64,000 nt of DNA from Pseudomonas fluorescens (GCF_902497875.1 NZ_CABVHY010000009.1:62001-126000); one strand, 5' to 3'; counted from the first letter of the stretch, positions 8,950 to 18,219 are shown. The notes: generated by a model not told the origin, from the letters alone. Numbers and translations: made by a program.

Positions 8950-11130
8950 ATGACTTCTAAAAATATCCCTGCCAACGCGATATCCGAACTGACACTGACC
9001 TCCCCGGATAAACCCTCAGGCTCGAAGCCATTGACCAGCTCGCCGCCGCTTGCCAGCCAGCAGTACCTGTACTTCACCGAGACCAACACCGATCGCATCC
9101 TCGAAAACCTCGATGGCCTGCGCGACATGGTGTTCCCCCGCGCGCCGCACCTGGAAGACGACAGCGAAATGCGCCGCGACCAGGAATTTCCTTCGGTCTG
9201 CCTGATCGGCCTGGGTCGCTGCGGATCGAACATCGCGCTGGACGTGGCGGAGCTGGTGTACAACGCCCGCAAGTTCTACCTGAACGAATTCAACACCGAC
9301 GAAAAGCCCTACGCCGACAAGGGCTACAGCCCTGCACAGTGGATTCGCAACAACCTGCGCCTGGGCGCCGGCAAGGCCAGTAAACCGGTGTTCCTGGTCG
9401 AGCCTTTAGTGATGTTGGGCGACCTGGACAAAGACATTGCCGGTCGCATCCGTTTTTCCCGCAAAGGCGAAAAAAGCGGTTTCCTGCGCGACTACAGCAA
9501 AATGAAAATCATGGACCTTTCGGAAGTCCATGCCGGGGGGGCGGGTAACGCGCCGATCCTCGGCCAGTATCTGGCGAAGATCATTCTCAACAAGGATACC
9601 CAGCGCTTTTCCAGCCCGGACTGGAAGATGATCCACTCCTACCTGATCGATTCCTGCGGGATCAAGGCCAACCAGTCACGGCTGTACTTCTCGATCTTCA
9701 GTGCCGGCGGCGGTACCGGTTCGGGCATGGCCTCGGAGTTCGGCCTGGCACAGCAATACTCGTACATGAACAAGACGTTCGACACCAAACCGATGGACGA
9801 ACATGACAGCAAGAGCGGCCACGCTTTCGTTTTCGAACCGATCTTCACCAGCGGCATTTGTGTACTGCCGAACATTTCCGATCATCGCAGCGAAATGTCT
9901 GAAGCGCTGCACATCAACGCCGGTCGTTTGCTCTGCAAGTACCTCTCGGAAGAATGGGACTTCTCCTATAACTTCGACAACGAAGACAGCAGCGAAGCCA
10001 GCGTCATGGGCCGAATCCGTCCCTGGAACGCGATGATGCTGATCTCCAACGACATCATGCGTTACGCCGAAGAGAGCGATGACGGCAACATCCAGAACAT
10101 TGATGTCAATGCCATGGAAAAGCACGCCAACCAGTACATCTCACAACAGATCTTCAACATCCTCACCGCGCAGGCGGTGACCACCGACTACGACCAGAAC
10201 TATTTCCGTCGAGCCGGTATCGACATCGGCGAAACCATTCGCCTGGACGCCAACGACCTGTTCATGAGTCTGGCCGGCCCGGTAGCGATTGCCTACGCGG
10301 AATCCGTGGTACCAGAAACGCCGGCACCGTCGGGTGACAAGTTCAAAGTCTTCGAGAAAGAGCCGCAACGGCTGAACATCGACGACCTGTTCTTCCGCTC
10401 CATCGACCTGCCGCACTTCAACAAGGTGACCCAGGCCATCGAAGGCATCAGCCTGCTGCCGATCGAGTCCAAGCGCTACCGTGCGGCCCTGGAGCAATAC
10501 AAGGCCTCGGGCTACGACGCTGCGGCTCTGCATGATCTGCACTTCTTCAAGAACTGCTCGTCGGTGGTGTCGATCGTCTCCTTGCCCAAGGACTACAAGC
10601 TGTCGTACATGGACCTGAACCGACTGAAGACTCACCTCAACAGCCTGTTCCCCAATACCACGCTCAAGCGTTATGCCCTGGTGATCGGCGCTTCGGCGAA
10701 CCTGTCGCTGACCACCTTGATTGCCAAAAGTCCGTGCCTCTCCGACGACTTCCTGACCCTGATCGTGGCGTTCATCAAGCGCTGCTTTGCGCGTACCCCG
10801 TACCGCTTCGACGAGACGCTGGACAACTCGATCCTCGACTTCATCATCAATGACGAGTTCGACGAAGGCCTCATCGACGAATTGCTCAACGAGTTCGAAA
10901 ACCCGGCGAAGATCCTCGACACCAACTGGTACGCGATCAAGCCGATGTATGAGAAGAAGTATCGCGAGCTGATCAACGACAAGGACAAGTTCGTCTCGAT
11001 CAACGACATCCGCCTGTCTCGCGATTGCGTGAAAAAGGCCGTCAAATACTTGCGCGAGATCTATCGCCACCGCATCGGCAAGACCAAGGTTATTTCGTTG
11101 AATAACCATACGGGCAAGACGGCTTTTTAA
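8950..11130 (+). CDS. Tubulin/FtsZ-like GTPase of unknown function
   Basis: A 726-residue soluble protein with the two diagnostic signatures of the FtsZ/tubulin superfamily. A glycine-rich nucleotide loop (GLGRCGSN, residues 87-94) follows the first strand, and the tubulin signature loop GGGTGSG lies at residues 253-259 inside FSAGGGTGSGMASEFG. The 160 residues between them are longer than in FtsZ, so the domain carries insertions. The C-terminal half (about 450-726) is rich in charged and aromatic residues and shows no domain I recognise. It looks like the Tubulin_2/FtsZ-like group that has been proposed to act in membrane remodelling, but no experiment on this protein is known to me. The N-terminal 60 residues are low in structure (Ser/Pro/Thr-rich). 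No good ribosome site precedes the ATG, so the start may be wrong. It stands alone, with 198 bases upstream and a REPIN downstream. Confidence 0.8.
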   Translation: MTSKNIPANAISELTLTSPDKPSGSKPLTSSPPLASQQYLYFTETNTDRILENLDGLRDMVFPRAPHLEDDSEMRRDQEFPSVCLIGLGRCGSNIALDVAELVYNARKFYLNEFNTDEKPYADKGYSPAQWIRNNLRLGAGKASKPVFLVEPLVMLGDLDKDIAGRIRFSRKGEKSGFLRDYSKMKIMDLSEVHAGGAGNAPILGQYLAKIILNKDTQRFSSPDWKMIHSYLIDSCGIKANQSRLYFSIFSAGGGTGSGMASEFGLAQQYSYMNKTFDTKPMDEHDSKSGHAFVFEPIFTSGICVLPNISDHRSEMSEALHINAGRLLCKYLSEEWDFSYNFDNEDSSEASVMGRIRPWNAMMLISNDIMRYAEESDDGNIQNIDVNAMEKHANQYISQQIFNILTAQAVTTDYDQNYFRRAGIDIGETIRLDANDLFMSLAGPVAIAYAESVVPETPAPSGDKFKVFEKEPQRLNIDDLFFRSIDLPHFNKVTQAIEGISLLPIESKRYRAALEQYKASGYDAAALHDLHFFKNCSSVVSIVSLPKDYKLSYMDLNRLKTHLNSLFPNTTLKRYALVIGASANLSLTTLIAKSPCLSDDFLTLIVAFIKRCFARTPYRFDETLDNSILDFIINDEFDEGLIDELLNEFENPAKILDTNWYAIKPMYEKKYRELINDKDKFVSINDIRLSRDCVKKAVKYLREIYRHRIGKTKVISLNNHTGKTAF

Positions 11131-11146
11131 GTCGGTGTGAGCCTGA

Positions 11147-11247
11147 AAAGATCGCAGCCTGCGGCAGCTCCTACGGTCTTCTGTTCACCTGATAACCCGA
11201 GGCGACACAGAGCTAGTGTAGGAGCTGCCGCAGGCTGCGATCTTTTG
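11147..11247. repeat. REPIN, family A; rest of the gap to 11438 is empty
   Basis: Inverted REP arms (GATCGCAGCCTGCGGCAGCT and its complement) at about 11147-11174 and 11218-11247 enclose roughly 45 bases. It lies directly after the tubulin-like gene. In the remaining 190 bases up to the DUF2288 gene I see no gene, terminator or clear regulatory site. Confidence 0.92.
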
Positions 11248-11438
11248 ACGTTTATTCACAATCAGAAACAATTCAGCGGCCAATTCGCCACCCGCTCAAC
11301 TGTTCCCGTTACGCGAACGTCACCCTCGCCTTTTTCAGGCTGTGGCCTTTCTCTACGGCACCGTGCCATCACTCTGATTGCGGTTACTCGCCTACACACT
11401 TTTTTCGCCGAGCAGTTGCACCTTATTGGTGCAACCAC

Positions 11439-11744
11439 TCAAACCTGAGCCCTTTCCTGGATCAGAATCCACGGCGAAACCACCACTGCCCAGAGCTGCG
11501 GATCACGTTCAACAAGATCCTGCGCCCGCGGCGCAGACACCTTGGCAAGTTCATCGGTGGCCAACCAGGCAGCCACTTTCTCGGCCTGGTTCTCGGCCAC
11601 GGCTTGTGCTGCTTCGATCAAATCCAGAGAGGCGTCGACCCACAATAGGGCACCCTTGGCAAAGAACGGCTCAAGCTCCTTCCAGGTAATAGATGCGGTT
11701 TCACCAAGCAGCTTGGCATAGAGGGTGCTAGGTTCTTGGTTCAT
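11439..11744 (-). CDS. DUF2288 family protein
   Basis: A 101-residue protein starting MNQEPSTLYAKLLGETASIT. The body (ITWKELEPFFAKGALLWVD, then LIEAAQAVAENQ) is the conserved pattern of the DUF2288 family of small cytoplasmic proteins in Gammaproteobacteria and cyanobacteria. I chose the ATG at 11744 because GGTGAG sits just before it and because family members start here; the longer frame upstream has no support. Function is unknown. The gene is divergent from braC, with 338 bases between the starts. Confidence 0.82.
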   Translation of the reverse strand: MNQEPSTLYAKLLGETASITWKELEPFFAKGALLWVDASLDLIEAAQAVAENQAEKVAAWLATDELAKVSAPRAQDLVERDPQLWAVVVSPWILIQERAQV

Positions 11745-11966
11745 GGGTCTCACCAGAAAAGAAATTGACGCAATGATAACGTCGGTGGTCCGGTAGAAAA
11801 ACCCAGCTACAAATGAGTGATTGATACAAAAGTTCAGGAAAGCCAAGGATTGTCTGCTGAATTCAGGTCAGACCCGCCGCAATTCTGTCTTTTTCTTTCA
11901 ATTAAGCGACACCCCCGGGTTTTGCCCCCAGCAGCCAGCTTTTCAAGCGAACGACCGGCGCTCTAC

Positions 11967-11982
11967 ACTGTACCGGTACAGT
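11967..11982. promoter_or_regulatory. Perfect 16-bp palindrome upstream of braC
   Basis: ACTGTACCGGTACAGT is a perfect dyad located 101-116 bases before the braC start, within the 338-base gap between the DUF2288 gene and braC. It is too short for a terminator and has no T-tract. It could be an operator for a regulator of branched-chain amino acid uptake, but I cannot name the protein. The rest of the gap holds the braC leader with a TATAAA element at about 12053 and no further gene. Confidence 0.45.
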
Positions 11983-12082
11983 TGTCAGGGGCATTTCCGG
12001 AAAGAGACTTACGTCATCTGATCCGGTTCTGAAGCTTTGGCTACCAGGACTATAAAAATTACAACAGTAAGAGTGGAGCACT

Positions 12083-13204
12083 ATGAATAAGGCTACTAAG
12101 CAGATTTCCAAACTGTTTGCCGCTATGGTTCTGGCCGGGGTTGCCAGCCATTCGTTCGCAGCTGACACCATCACCATCGGCATTGCCGGCCCGAAAACCG
12201 GCGCTGTGGCGCAATATGGCGACATGCAGTTCAGTGGCGCGAAAATGGCCATCGAGCAGATCAACGCCAAAGGCGGAGTCGCTGGCAAGCAACTCGTCGC
12301 CAAAGAATACGATGATGCCTGCGATCCAAAACAAGCCGTAGCCGTAGCCAACAAAGTCGTCAACGACGGCGTCAAGTTCGTGATTGGTCACCTGTGCTCC
12401 AGCTCCACTCAACCGGCTTCGGACATCTACGAAGACGAAGGGATCATCATGATCACTCCGGCTGCCACCAGCCCGGACATCACTTCCCGCGGTTACAAAA
12501 TGATCTTCCGTACTATCGGTCTGGACAGCGCCCAGGGCCCTGCCGCCGGTAACTTCATCGCCGATCACGTCAAACCGAAAGTCGTTGCCGTCATCCACGA
12601 CAAGCAGCAATACGGTGAAGGCATCGCTACCGCGGTGAAGAAAACCCTCGAAGGCAAAAACGTCAAGGTTGCCGTGTTCGAAGGTATCAACGCCGGTGAC
12701 AAAGACTTCTCCTCGATGATCGCCAAGCTCAAGCAAGCCAACGTCGACTTCGTCTACTACGGCGGCTACCACCCGGAGCTGGGTCTGATCCTGCGTCAGG
12801 CCAAGGAAAAAGGCCTGAAAGCCGGCTTCATGGGCCCGGAAGGCGTGGGTAACGCTTCGATCTCGCAAATCGCCCAGGACGCTTCCGAAGGCCTGCTGGT
12901 GACTCTGCCGCAATCCTTCGACCAGCTTCCTGAAAACAAAGCCCTGGTAGAAGCCTTCAACGCGAAGAAAGAAGACCCGAGCGGCCCATTCGTGTTCCCG
13001 GCCTACGCTGCGGTCCAAGTGATTGCCGGCGGTATCGAAAAAGCCAAGAGCGAAGACACTGCCAAAGTGGCCGAAGCCATCCATGCCGGTACCTTCAAGA
13101 CGCCAACCGGCGACCTGAGCTACGACAAGAATGGTGACCTCAAAGACTTCAAATTCGTGGTCTACACCTGGCACAAAGACGGCACCAAAACCGAAGCCAA
13201 GTAA
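12083..13204 (+). CDS. braC: Branched-chain amino acid ABC transporter, periplasmic binding protein
   Basis: A 373-residue precursor that binds leucine, isoleucine, valine (and in Pseudomonas also alanine and threonine) in the periplasm and delivers them to BraDEFG. The signal peptide spans about residues 1-26 (KLFAAMVLAGVASHSFA, cut before ADT). The mature part starts ITIGIAGPKTGAVAQYGD, the usual first strand of Leu/Ile/Val-binding proteins. The two cysteines in DDACDPKQA and GHLCSSS match the family's disulfide loop. The C-terminus ends FVVYTWHKDGTKTEAK. The following hairpin at 13220 should stop most transcripts, so that this protein is made in excess over the membrane parts. Confidence 0.96.
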   Translation: MNKATKQISKLFAAMVLAGVASHSFAADTITIGIAGPKTGAVAQYGDMQFSGAKMAIEQINAKGGVAGKQLVAKEYDDACDPKQAVAVANKVVNDGVKFVIGHLCSSSTQPASDIYEDEGIIMITPAATSPDITSRGYKMIFRTIGLDSAQGPAAGNFIADHVKPKVVAVIHDKQQYGEGIATAVKKTLEGKNVKVAVFEGINAGDKDFSSMIAKLKQANVDFVYYGGYHPELGLILRQAKEKGLKAGFMGPEGVGNASISQIAQDASEGLLVTLPQSFDQLPENKALVEAFNAKKEDPSGPFVFPAYAAVQVIAGGIEKAKSEDTAKVAEAIHAGTFKTPTGDLSYDKNGDLKDFKFVVYTWHKDGTKTEAK

Positions 13205-13219
13205 TTACTTAGCTTGAGC

Positions 13220-13254
13220 CAAAGCCCACTGCGCGAGCCGTGGGCTTTGTTTTA
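13220..13254 (+). terminator. Terminator/attenuator between braC and braD
   Basis: Stem AAAGCCCAC and GTGGGCTTT around a ten-base loop, followed by GTTTT. It lies 16 bases after the braC stop and before the rest of the operon, 175 bases further on. A partial terminator here would give high BraC and lower permease levels, as is common in ABC operons. Confidence 0.78.
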
Positions 13255-13429
13255 CGAGGTAATGGGCCGTGCATCCGTGATCCGGAAGCCTCCCCACCTG
13301 AAAATCTCAAAACCGTCATCAGCGGTTCGCTGGCAAAACTCAGGTTCCAGGTGGATACAGGTCCACAGGGCATGAGCGGGAAAATGACTCGACCAGTGAA
13401 ATGCGTATCAGGTTTTTAGGAGCGCTGTA

Positions 13430-14353
13430 ATGCCTGACATCTATCACTTCTTCCAACAGCTGGTTAACGGTCTGACCGTTGGCAGCACCTATGCCCTGAT
13501 CGCCATCGGCTATACGATGGTTTACGGCATTATTGGAATGATCAACTTCGCCCACGGCGAGGTGTACATGATTGGTTCCTACGTGGCTTTTATCGCCCTT
13601 GCCGGGCTGGCTGCGTTTGGTTTGGAAAGCCTGCCGCTGTTGATGACCGCAGCCTTCGTTGCGAGCATCGTCGTCTGCAGTGCCTACGGCTACAGTATCG
13701 AACGGATCGCCTACCGCCCCTTGCGTGGCAGTAACCGCCTGATCCCGCTGATCTCGGCCATCGGCATGTCGATTTTCCTGCAGAACACGGTTCTGCTCTC
13801 GCAAGACTCCAAGGACAAATCCATCCCCAACCTGATCCCGGGCAATATCAGCTTCGGTCCAGGTGGTGCACATGAAGTGCTGATCTCGTACATGCAAATC
13901 ATGGTGTTTGTCGTCACGCTGATCGCCATGCTCGCATTGACCTTCTTCATCTCCCGTTCGCGTCTGGGCCGTGCCTGCCGCGCTTGCGCCGAAGACATCA
14001 AGATGGCCAACCTGCTGGGCATCAACACCAACAACATCATTGCCCTGACCTTCGTCATCGGTGCTGCGCTGGCCGCGATCGCTGCGGTTCTGCTGAGCAT
14101 GCAGTACGGGGTGATCAACCCGAACGCCGGCTTCATGGCCGGGCTAAAAGCCTTCACCGCGGCTGTTCTGGGCGGTATCGGCAGCATCCCCGGCGCAATG
14201 CTCGGCGGGCTGGTGCTGGGTGTGGCTGAAGCCTTTGGTGCCGATATTTTCGGCGACCAATACAAGGACGTCGTCGCGTTCGCCTTGTTGGTACTGGTGC
14301 TGCTCTTCCGGCCAACCGGTCTGCTGGGTCGTCCGGAGATTGAAAAAGTATGA
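13430..14353 (+). CDS. braD: Branched-chain amino acid ABC transporter permease BraD (LivH)
   Basis: A 307-residue inner membrane subunit with about eight helices. It begins with the LivH-type segment [20 protein letters not shown] and contains [17 protein letters not shown], both strongly conserved in this permease. The cytoplasmic coupling region lies around [20 protein letters not shown] (EAA-like), and the end has [11 protein letters not shown]. The ribosome site AGGAGCG precedes the ATG. It pairs with BraE to form the channel, and its stop overlaps the braE start by four bases (ATGA), a sign of translational coupling. Confidence 0.96.
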   Translation: MPDIYHFFQQLVNGLTVGSTYALIAIGYTMVYGIIGMINFAHGEVYMIGSYVAFIALAGLAAFGLESLPLLMTAAFVASIVVCSAYGYSIERIAYRPLRGSNRLIPLISAIGMSIFLQNTVLLSQDSKDKSIPNLIPGNISFGPGGAHEVLISYMQIMVFVVTLIAMLALTFFISRSRLGRACRACAEDIKMANLLGINTNNIIALTFVIGAALAAIAAVLLSMQYGVINPNAGFMAGLKAFTAAVLGGIGSIPGAMLGGLVLGVAEAFGADIFGDQYKDVVAFALLVLVLLFRPTGLLGRPEIEKV

Positions 14354-15606
14354 CTAGGAATCTTAAATCGGCGTTCTTCAGCGCCCTGCTGGTCTGGGCG
14401 GTTGCCTATCCGGTGCTCGGCCTCAAGCTGACCATCGTCGGTATCAACCTTGCCGTCCACAACACCAGCCCCGTCACGCTGTTCATCATCGCGACCTGTT
14501 CGGTGCTGATGTTCCTGCGGGTATTGTTCAACACGCAGATCAGCGCGGCCTGGAAGTCCTCGCCGAGCATGCCGCTGATCCCGGCCAAGGCCAGTAACTT
14601 CCTGACCTTGCCGTCGACCCAGCGCTGGATCATTCTCGGCCTGATCATGATTGCCCTGGTGTGGCCGTTCTTCGGTTCGCGCGGCGCGGTGGATATCGCC
14701 ACGCTGATCCTGATCTACGTGATGCTCGGCCTTGGGTTGAACATCGTGGTCGGTCTGGCCGGGCTGCTCGATCTGGGCTACGTCGGTTTCTATGCCGTCG
14801 GCGCCTACAGCTATGCGCTGATGTCGCATTACTTCGGCTGGAGCTTCTGGATGTGCCTGCCGATTGCCGGGTTGATGGCGGCCACTTTCGGCTTCCTGCT
14901 CGGTTTCCCGGTGCTGCGCCTGCGCGGTGACTATCTGGCGATCGTGACCCTGGGTTTCGGTGAAATCATTCGCCTGTTGCTGCGTAACATGACCGAGCTC
15001 ACTGGCGGCCCGAACGGCATCAGCAACATCGAGAAACCAACCCTCTTCGGCCTGTCCTTCGATCGCACGGCCGCAGAAGGCATGCAGACCTTCCACGAGT
15101 ATTTCGGCCTGCCATACAACTCGATCAACAAGGTGATTTTCCTTTACCTGATCGCGTTGGTGCTTGCGCTGTGCGCCCTGTACATCATCAACCGCTTGCT
15201 GCGCATGCCGATCGGCCGTGCCTGGGAAGCGCTGCGTGAAGACGAAATCGCTTGCCGTGCCTTGGGCCTGAACCCGACCGTGATCAAACTCTCGGCCTTT
15301 ACCCTGGGTGCCAGCTTCGCCGGTTTTGCCGGCAGCTTCTTCGCCGCGCGCCAAGGCCTGATCACTCCGGAGTCGTTCAACTTTCTGGAGTCGGCGACTA
15401 TCCTCGCCATCGTTGTATTGGGTGGCATGGGCTCGCAATTGGGGGTAATCCTCGCCGCGATCGTGATGATCCTGCTGCCCGAGCTGATGCGTGACTTCAG
15501 CGAATACCGCATGTTGATGTTCGGCGCCTTGATGGTGCTGATGATGATCTGGCGCCCACAAGGTCTGCTGCCCATGCAACGTCCTCACCTGGAGCTGCGC
15601 AAATGA
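14350..15606 (+). CDS. braE: Branched-chain amino acid ABC transporter permease BraE (LivM)
   Basis: A 418-residue permease, longer than LivH-type partners because of an extra N-terminal stretch of about 110 residues with hydrophobic segments, as is normal for BraE/LivM. The conserved core starts [20 protein letters not shown] and continues [18 protein letters not shown]. The coupling loop [20 protein letters not shown] contacts the ATPases. Overlaps braD upstream and braF downstream by four bases each (ATGA), so the three are translated together. Confidence 0.96.
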   Translation: MTRNLKSAFFSALLVWAVAYPVLGLKLTIVGINLAVHNTSPVTLFIIATCSVLMFLRVLFNTQISAAWKSSPSMPLIPAKASNFLTLPSTQRWIILGLIMIALVWPFFGSRGAVDIATLILIYVMLGLGLNIVVGLAGLLDLGYVGFYAVGAYSYALMSHYFGWSFWMCLPIAGLMAATFGFLLGFPVLRLRGDYLAIVTLGFGEIIRLLLRNMTELTGGPNGISNIEKPTLFGLSFDRTAAEGMQTFHEYFGLPYNSINKVIFLYLIALVLALCALYIINRLLRMPIGRAWEALREDEIACRALGLNPTVIKLSAFTLGASFAGFAGSFFAARQGLITPESFNFLESATILAIVVLGGMGSQLGVILAAIVMILLPELMRDFSEYRMLMFGALMVLMMIWRPQGLLPMQRPHLELRK

Positions 15607-16370
15607 GCCGCGAGATCCTGAAAGTAACTGACCTGAGCATGCGCTTCGGCGGCTTGCTGGCGGTCAATGGCGTGGCCCTGACCGTCAAGGAAAAACAGGT
15701 TGTGTCGATGATCGGCCCCAACGGCGCCGGCAAGACCACCGTGTTCAACTGCCTGACCGGGTTCTACCAGCCCACCGCCGGCACCATTGTGCTGGACGGC
15801 GAGGAGATCCAGGGCTTGCCGGGCCATAAGATCGCCCATAAAGGCGTAGTCCGGACCTTCCAGAACGTGCGCCTGTTCAAGGACATGACCGCGGTCGAGA
15901 ACCTGTTGATCGCCCAACACCGTCACTTGAACACCAACTTCCTGGCCGGTCTGTTCAAGACTCCGGCGTTCCGCAAAAGCGAGAGCGACGCGATGGACTA
16001 CGCTGCGTACTGGCTGGACAAGGTCAACCTGACCCAATTCGCCAACCGTCCGGCTGGTACCCTGGCCTACGGGCAGCAACGTCGCCTGGAAATCGCTCGC
16101 TGCATGATGACCCGCCCGCGGATCCTCATGCTCGACGAACCGGCCGCCGGCCTGAACCCGAAGGAAACCGAAGACCTCAAGGTGCTGATCGGCGTCTTGC
16201 GTGAGGAACACAACGTCACCGTGCTGCTGATCGAACACGACATGAAACTGGTCATGAGCATTTCCGACCACATTTTCGTGATCAACCAGGGCACGCCTCT
16301 GGCCAACGGCACGCCGGAACAGATCCGCGACAATCCTGAAGTGATCAAAGCCTATCTGGGGGAAGCGTAA
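15603..16370 (+). CDS. braF: Branched-chain amino acid ABC transporter ATP-binding protein BraF (LivG)
   Basis: A 255-residue ABC ATPase that powers branched-chain amino acid import. Walker A is GPNGAGKTT near residues 38-46, the ABC signature appears in the LivG variant [14 protein letters not shown] rather than LSGGQ, Walker B is [13 protein letters not shown], and the switch histidine is in [11 protein letters not shown]. The LivG subgroup is told from LivF by [13 protein letters not shown] at the N-terminus and the long helical region after Walker A. It forms a heterodimer with BraG, whose ATG follows directly after this stop codon. Confidence 0.96.
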   Translation: MSREILKVTDLSMRFGGLLAVNGVALTVKEKQVVSMIGPNGAGKTTVFNCLTGFYQPTAGTIVLDGEEIQGLPGHKIAHKGVVRTFQNVRLFKDMTAVENLLIAQHRHLNTNFLAGLFKTPAFRKSESDAMDYAAYWLDKVNLTQFANRPAGTLAYGQQRRLEIARCMMTRPRILMLDEPAAGLNPKETEDLKVLIGVLREEHNVTVLLIEHDMKLVMSISDHIFVINQGTPLANGTPEQIRDNPEVIKAYLGEA

Positions 16371-17072
16371 ATGCTGCAATTCGAAAACGTTTCCACCTTC
16401 TACGGCAAGATCCAGGCGCTGCACGGCGTCAACGTCGAAGTCCGCCAAGGCGAGATCGTGACGTTGATCGGTGCCAACGGCGCGGGTAAGTCCACCCTGC
16501 TGATGACGCTTTGCGGTTCGCCGCAAGCCCATAGCGGCAGCATCCGCTACATGGGCGAAGAGCTGGTAGGCCAGGACTCCTCGCGGATCATGCGCAAGAG
16601 CATCGCCGTGGTGCCGGAAGGTCGCCGGGTGTTCGCTCGCCTGACCGTGGAGGAAAACCTCGCCATGGGCGGTTTCTTCACCGACAAGGGCGACTTTCAG
16701 GAGCAGATGGACAAGGTGCTGCAGCTGTTCCCGCGGCTCAAGGAACGCTTCACCCAACGCGGCGGCACCATGTCCGGCGGCGAACAGCAGATGCTCGCCA
16801 TCGGCCGGGCGCTGATGAGCAAGCCCAAGCTGTTGCTGCTCGACGAGCCGTCGCTGGGTCTGGCACCGATCATCATTCAACAGATCTTCGACATCATCGA
16901 ACAGCTGCGTCGCGATGGCGTAACGGTGTTCCTGGTGGAGCAGAACGCCAACCAGGCGCTGAAAATCGCCGACCGTGCCTACGTACTGGAAAACGGTCGG
17001 GTAGTGATGCAAGGCACTGGTGAAGACTTGCTGACTGATCCAAAAGTGCGCGAAGCCTATCTGGGCGGTTAA
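16371..17072 (+). CDS. braG: Branched-chain amino acid ABC transporter ATP-binding protein BraG (LivF)
   Basis: A 233-residue ABC ATPase, the second nucleotide-binding subunit. It starts MLQFENVSTFYGKIQALHGV, typical of LivF. Walker A is GANGAGKST, the signature is MSGGEQQMLAIGRALM, Walker B is LLLLDEPSLGLAP, and the switch region is FLVEQNANQAL. The gene abuts braF without a gap and is the last of the operon; a terminator follows 17 bases after the stop. Confidence 0.96.
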   Translation: MLQFENVSTFYGKIQALHGVNVEVRQGEIVTLIGANGAGKSTLLMTLCGSPQAHSGSIRYMGEELVGQDSSRIMRKSIAVVPEGRRVFARLTVEENLAMGGFFTDKGDFQEQMDKVLQLFPRLKERFTQRGGTMSGGEQQMLAIGRALMSKPKLLLLDEPSLGLAPIIIQQIFDIIEQLRRDGVTVFLVEQNANQALKIADRAYVLENGRVVMQGTGEDLLTDPKVREAYLGG

Positions 17073-17088
17073 GCACTCGCTTCAAAAG

Positions 17089-17113
17089 AAACGGCCATCG
17101 GGCCGTTTTTTTT
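17089..17113 (+). terminator. Terminator of the bra operon
   Basis: Stem AACGGCC and GGCCGTT around a short loop (ATCG), then eight T. Located directly after braG. Confidence 0.9.
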
Positions 17114-17173
17114 GGCCAGCACAAATGTGCATATGGATGGGCATTTGTGGCGAGGGGGCATGCCCTAATGCCC

Positions 17174-17210
17174 GTAGCAGCTGGCGAAGCCTGCGTTCGG
17201 CAGCTGCTAC
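17174..17210. repeat. REP-like hairpin, family C, overlapping the LysR gene end
   Basis: GTAGCAGCTG at the left and its complement CAGCTGCTAC at the right enclose a 17-base centre. The same sequence type occurs at 46709 and 54844. The right arm runs into the LysR gene on the other strand and provides its TAG stop codon. Confidence 0.8.
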
Positions 17211-18115
17211 AGGCGATCCAGGGCCTCGCCACTGCGCTTGAACCAATCGATCAGGTAATCCGCCAGCACCTGCGTGCGCTTGGGTAGGCCGCCCTGATAG
17301 GGATGTACCAGGTACATCGGCATGCTGCGGGTCTGATAGTTACGCAGCAACCAGCGTAGACGGCCATCGGCCAGTTCCGTATGCAGCAGGTAGGAAGGCA
17401 GCCGAGCAATACCGGCACCGACCAGCGCGGCTTTCTTCAGCAGGTTGTAATGGTTACTGGCAAACGGCCCCGAGACGCGGACCCGGAGCAACTCATGCTG
17501 CTGGTGGTAGAGCCATTCTTCACGGCCGCTGTAATGGCTGTTGAGCAGACAGCGGTGTCCGGCCAGATCTGCTGGCGTTTGTGGCTCGCCGTACTGTTCA
17601 AGGTACGCCGGGCTGGCGCAGGTCATTTCATGCCAGGCCAGCAGCGGTTTGGCCACCAGTCGCTCATCGTTGGCTACCTCCGAGCGAATCGCCAGATCGA
17701 AGCCATCGCGGGACAAATCGCGGTAGCTGTTGTTCAACTCCAGTTCGATCTGCACTTCGGGATATTGCCGAGAAAACTCCAGCAATAAACCATCGAAGAA
17801 GGTCTCGCCGAGGGACACCGGTACGGTCATGCGCACCGGACCGACCATGTCGTCCTTCAAGCGGGCCAGGGCCTGGCGCGCTCGCTCGAGCTGCACCCCC
17901 AGCGCCTGGGCTTGCGGCAGCAGCGCCGCACCCGCTGCCGTCAGACTCAGGCGGCGGGTAGTGCGTTGCAACAGCACCACGGCAAATCGGGCCTCCAACT
18001 GACTGATGCGCTTGGACAATTGTCCCTTGCTGCACCCCAGTTGCTGCGCCGCCAGGGTAAAACTGCCAGCCTCGATCAGCACCGCGAACGCCGCCAGATC
18101 ATCCATCTCACTCAT
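17207..18115 (-). CDS. LysR-family transcriptional regulator
   Basis: A 302-residue regulator. The helix-turn-helix is in residues 1-60: MSEMDDLAAFAVLIEAGSFT, then AAQQLGCSKGQLSKRISQLE, then the wing RTTRRLSLTAAG. The rest is the LysR effector domain, of the CrgA/PA2877-like branch (VRMTVPVSLGETFFDGLLLE, RDGFDLAIRSE). I chose the ATG at 18115 because family members begin here; the longer frame adds 27 residues without homology. It is divergent from the SDR gene at 18220, whose promoter it most likely controls together with its own. The stop codon lies inside a REP-like palindrome. Confidence 0.9.
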   Translation of the reverse strand: MSEMDDLAAFAVLIEAGSFTLAAQQLGCSKGQLSKRISQLEARFAVVLLQRTTRRLSLTAAGAALLPQAQALGVQLERARQALARLKDDMVGPVRMTVPVSLGETFFDGLLLEFSRQYPEVQIELELNNSYRDLSRDGFDLAIRSEVANDERLVAKPLLAWHEMTCASPAYLEQYGEPQTPADLAGHRCLLNSHYSGREEWLYHQQHELLRVRVSGPFASNHYNLLKKAALVGAGIARLPSYLLHTELADGRLRWLLRNYQTRSMPMYLVHPYQGGLPKRTQVLADYLIDWFKRSGEALDRL

Positions 18116-18121
18116 GGATTG

Positions 18122-18171
18122 TTTCCATTTAAAAACCAAAGGTTGCCTATTAGCGCGCTTATCAATGGAAA
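18122..18171. promoter_or_regulatory. Divergent LysR/SDR control region with an 8-bp inverted repeat
   Basis: The 104 bases between the divergent starts hold TTTCCATT at 18122-18129 and its complement AATGGAAA at 18164-18171. LysR regulators normally bind dyads in such shared regions, so this is a reasonable operator candidate, although the 34-base spacing is wider than the usual T-N11-A box. Confidence 0.4.
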
Positions 18172-18219
18172 AAACCACTCTAGACTGAAACCTCATTCAA
18201 CCGCTCGAGGAACAGCACG

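Noticed and set aside
11968..11981. LexA box upstream of braC
   Set aside because: CTGTACCGGTACAG has only 8 bases between CTG and CAG, not 10, and an SOS link to amino acid uptake is not expected.
13711..15588. A 625-codon minus-strand frame in the bra operon
   Set aside because: Entirely opposite braD and braE, which have clear membrane motifs; no start signal or similarity.
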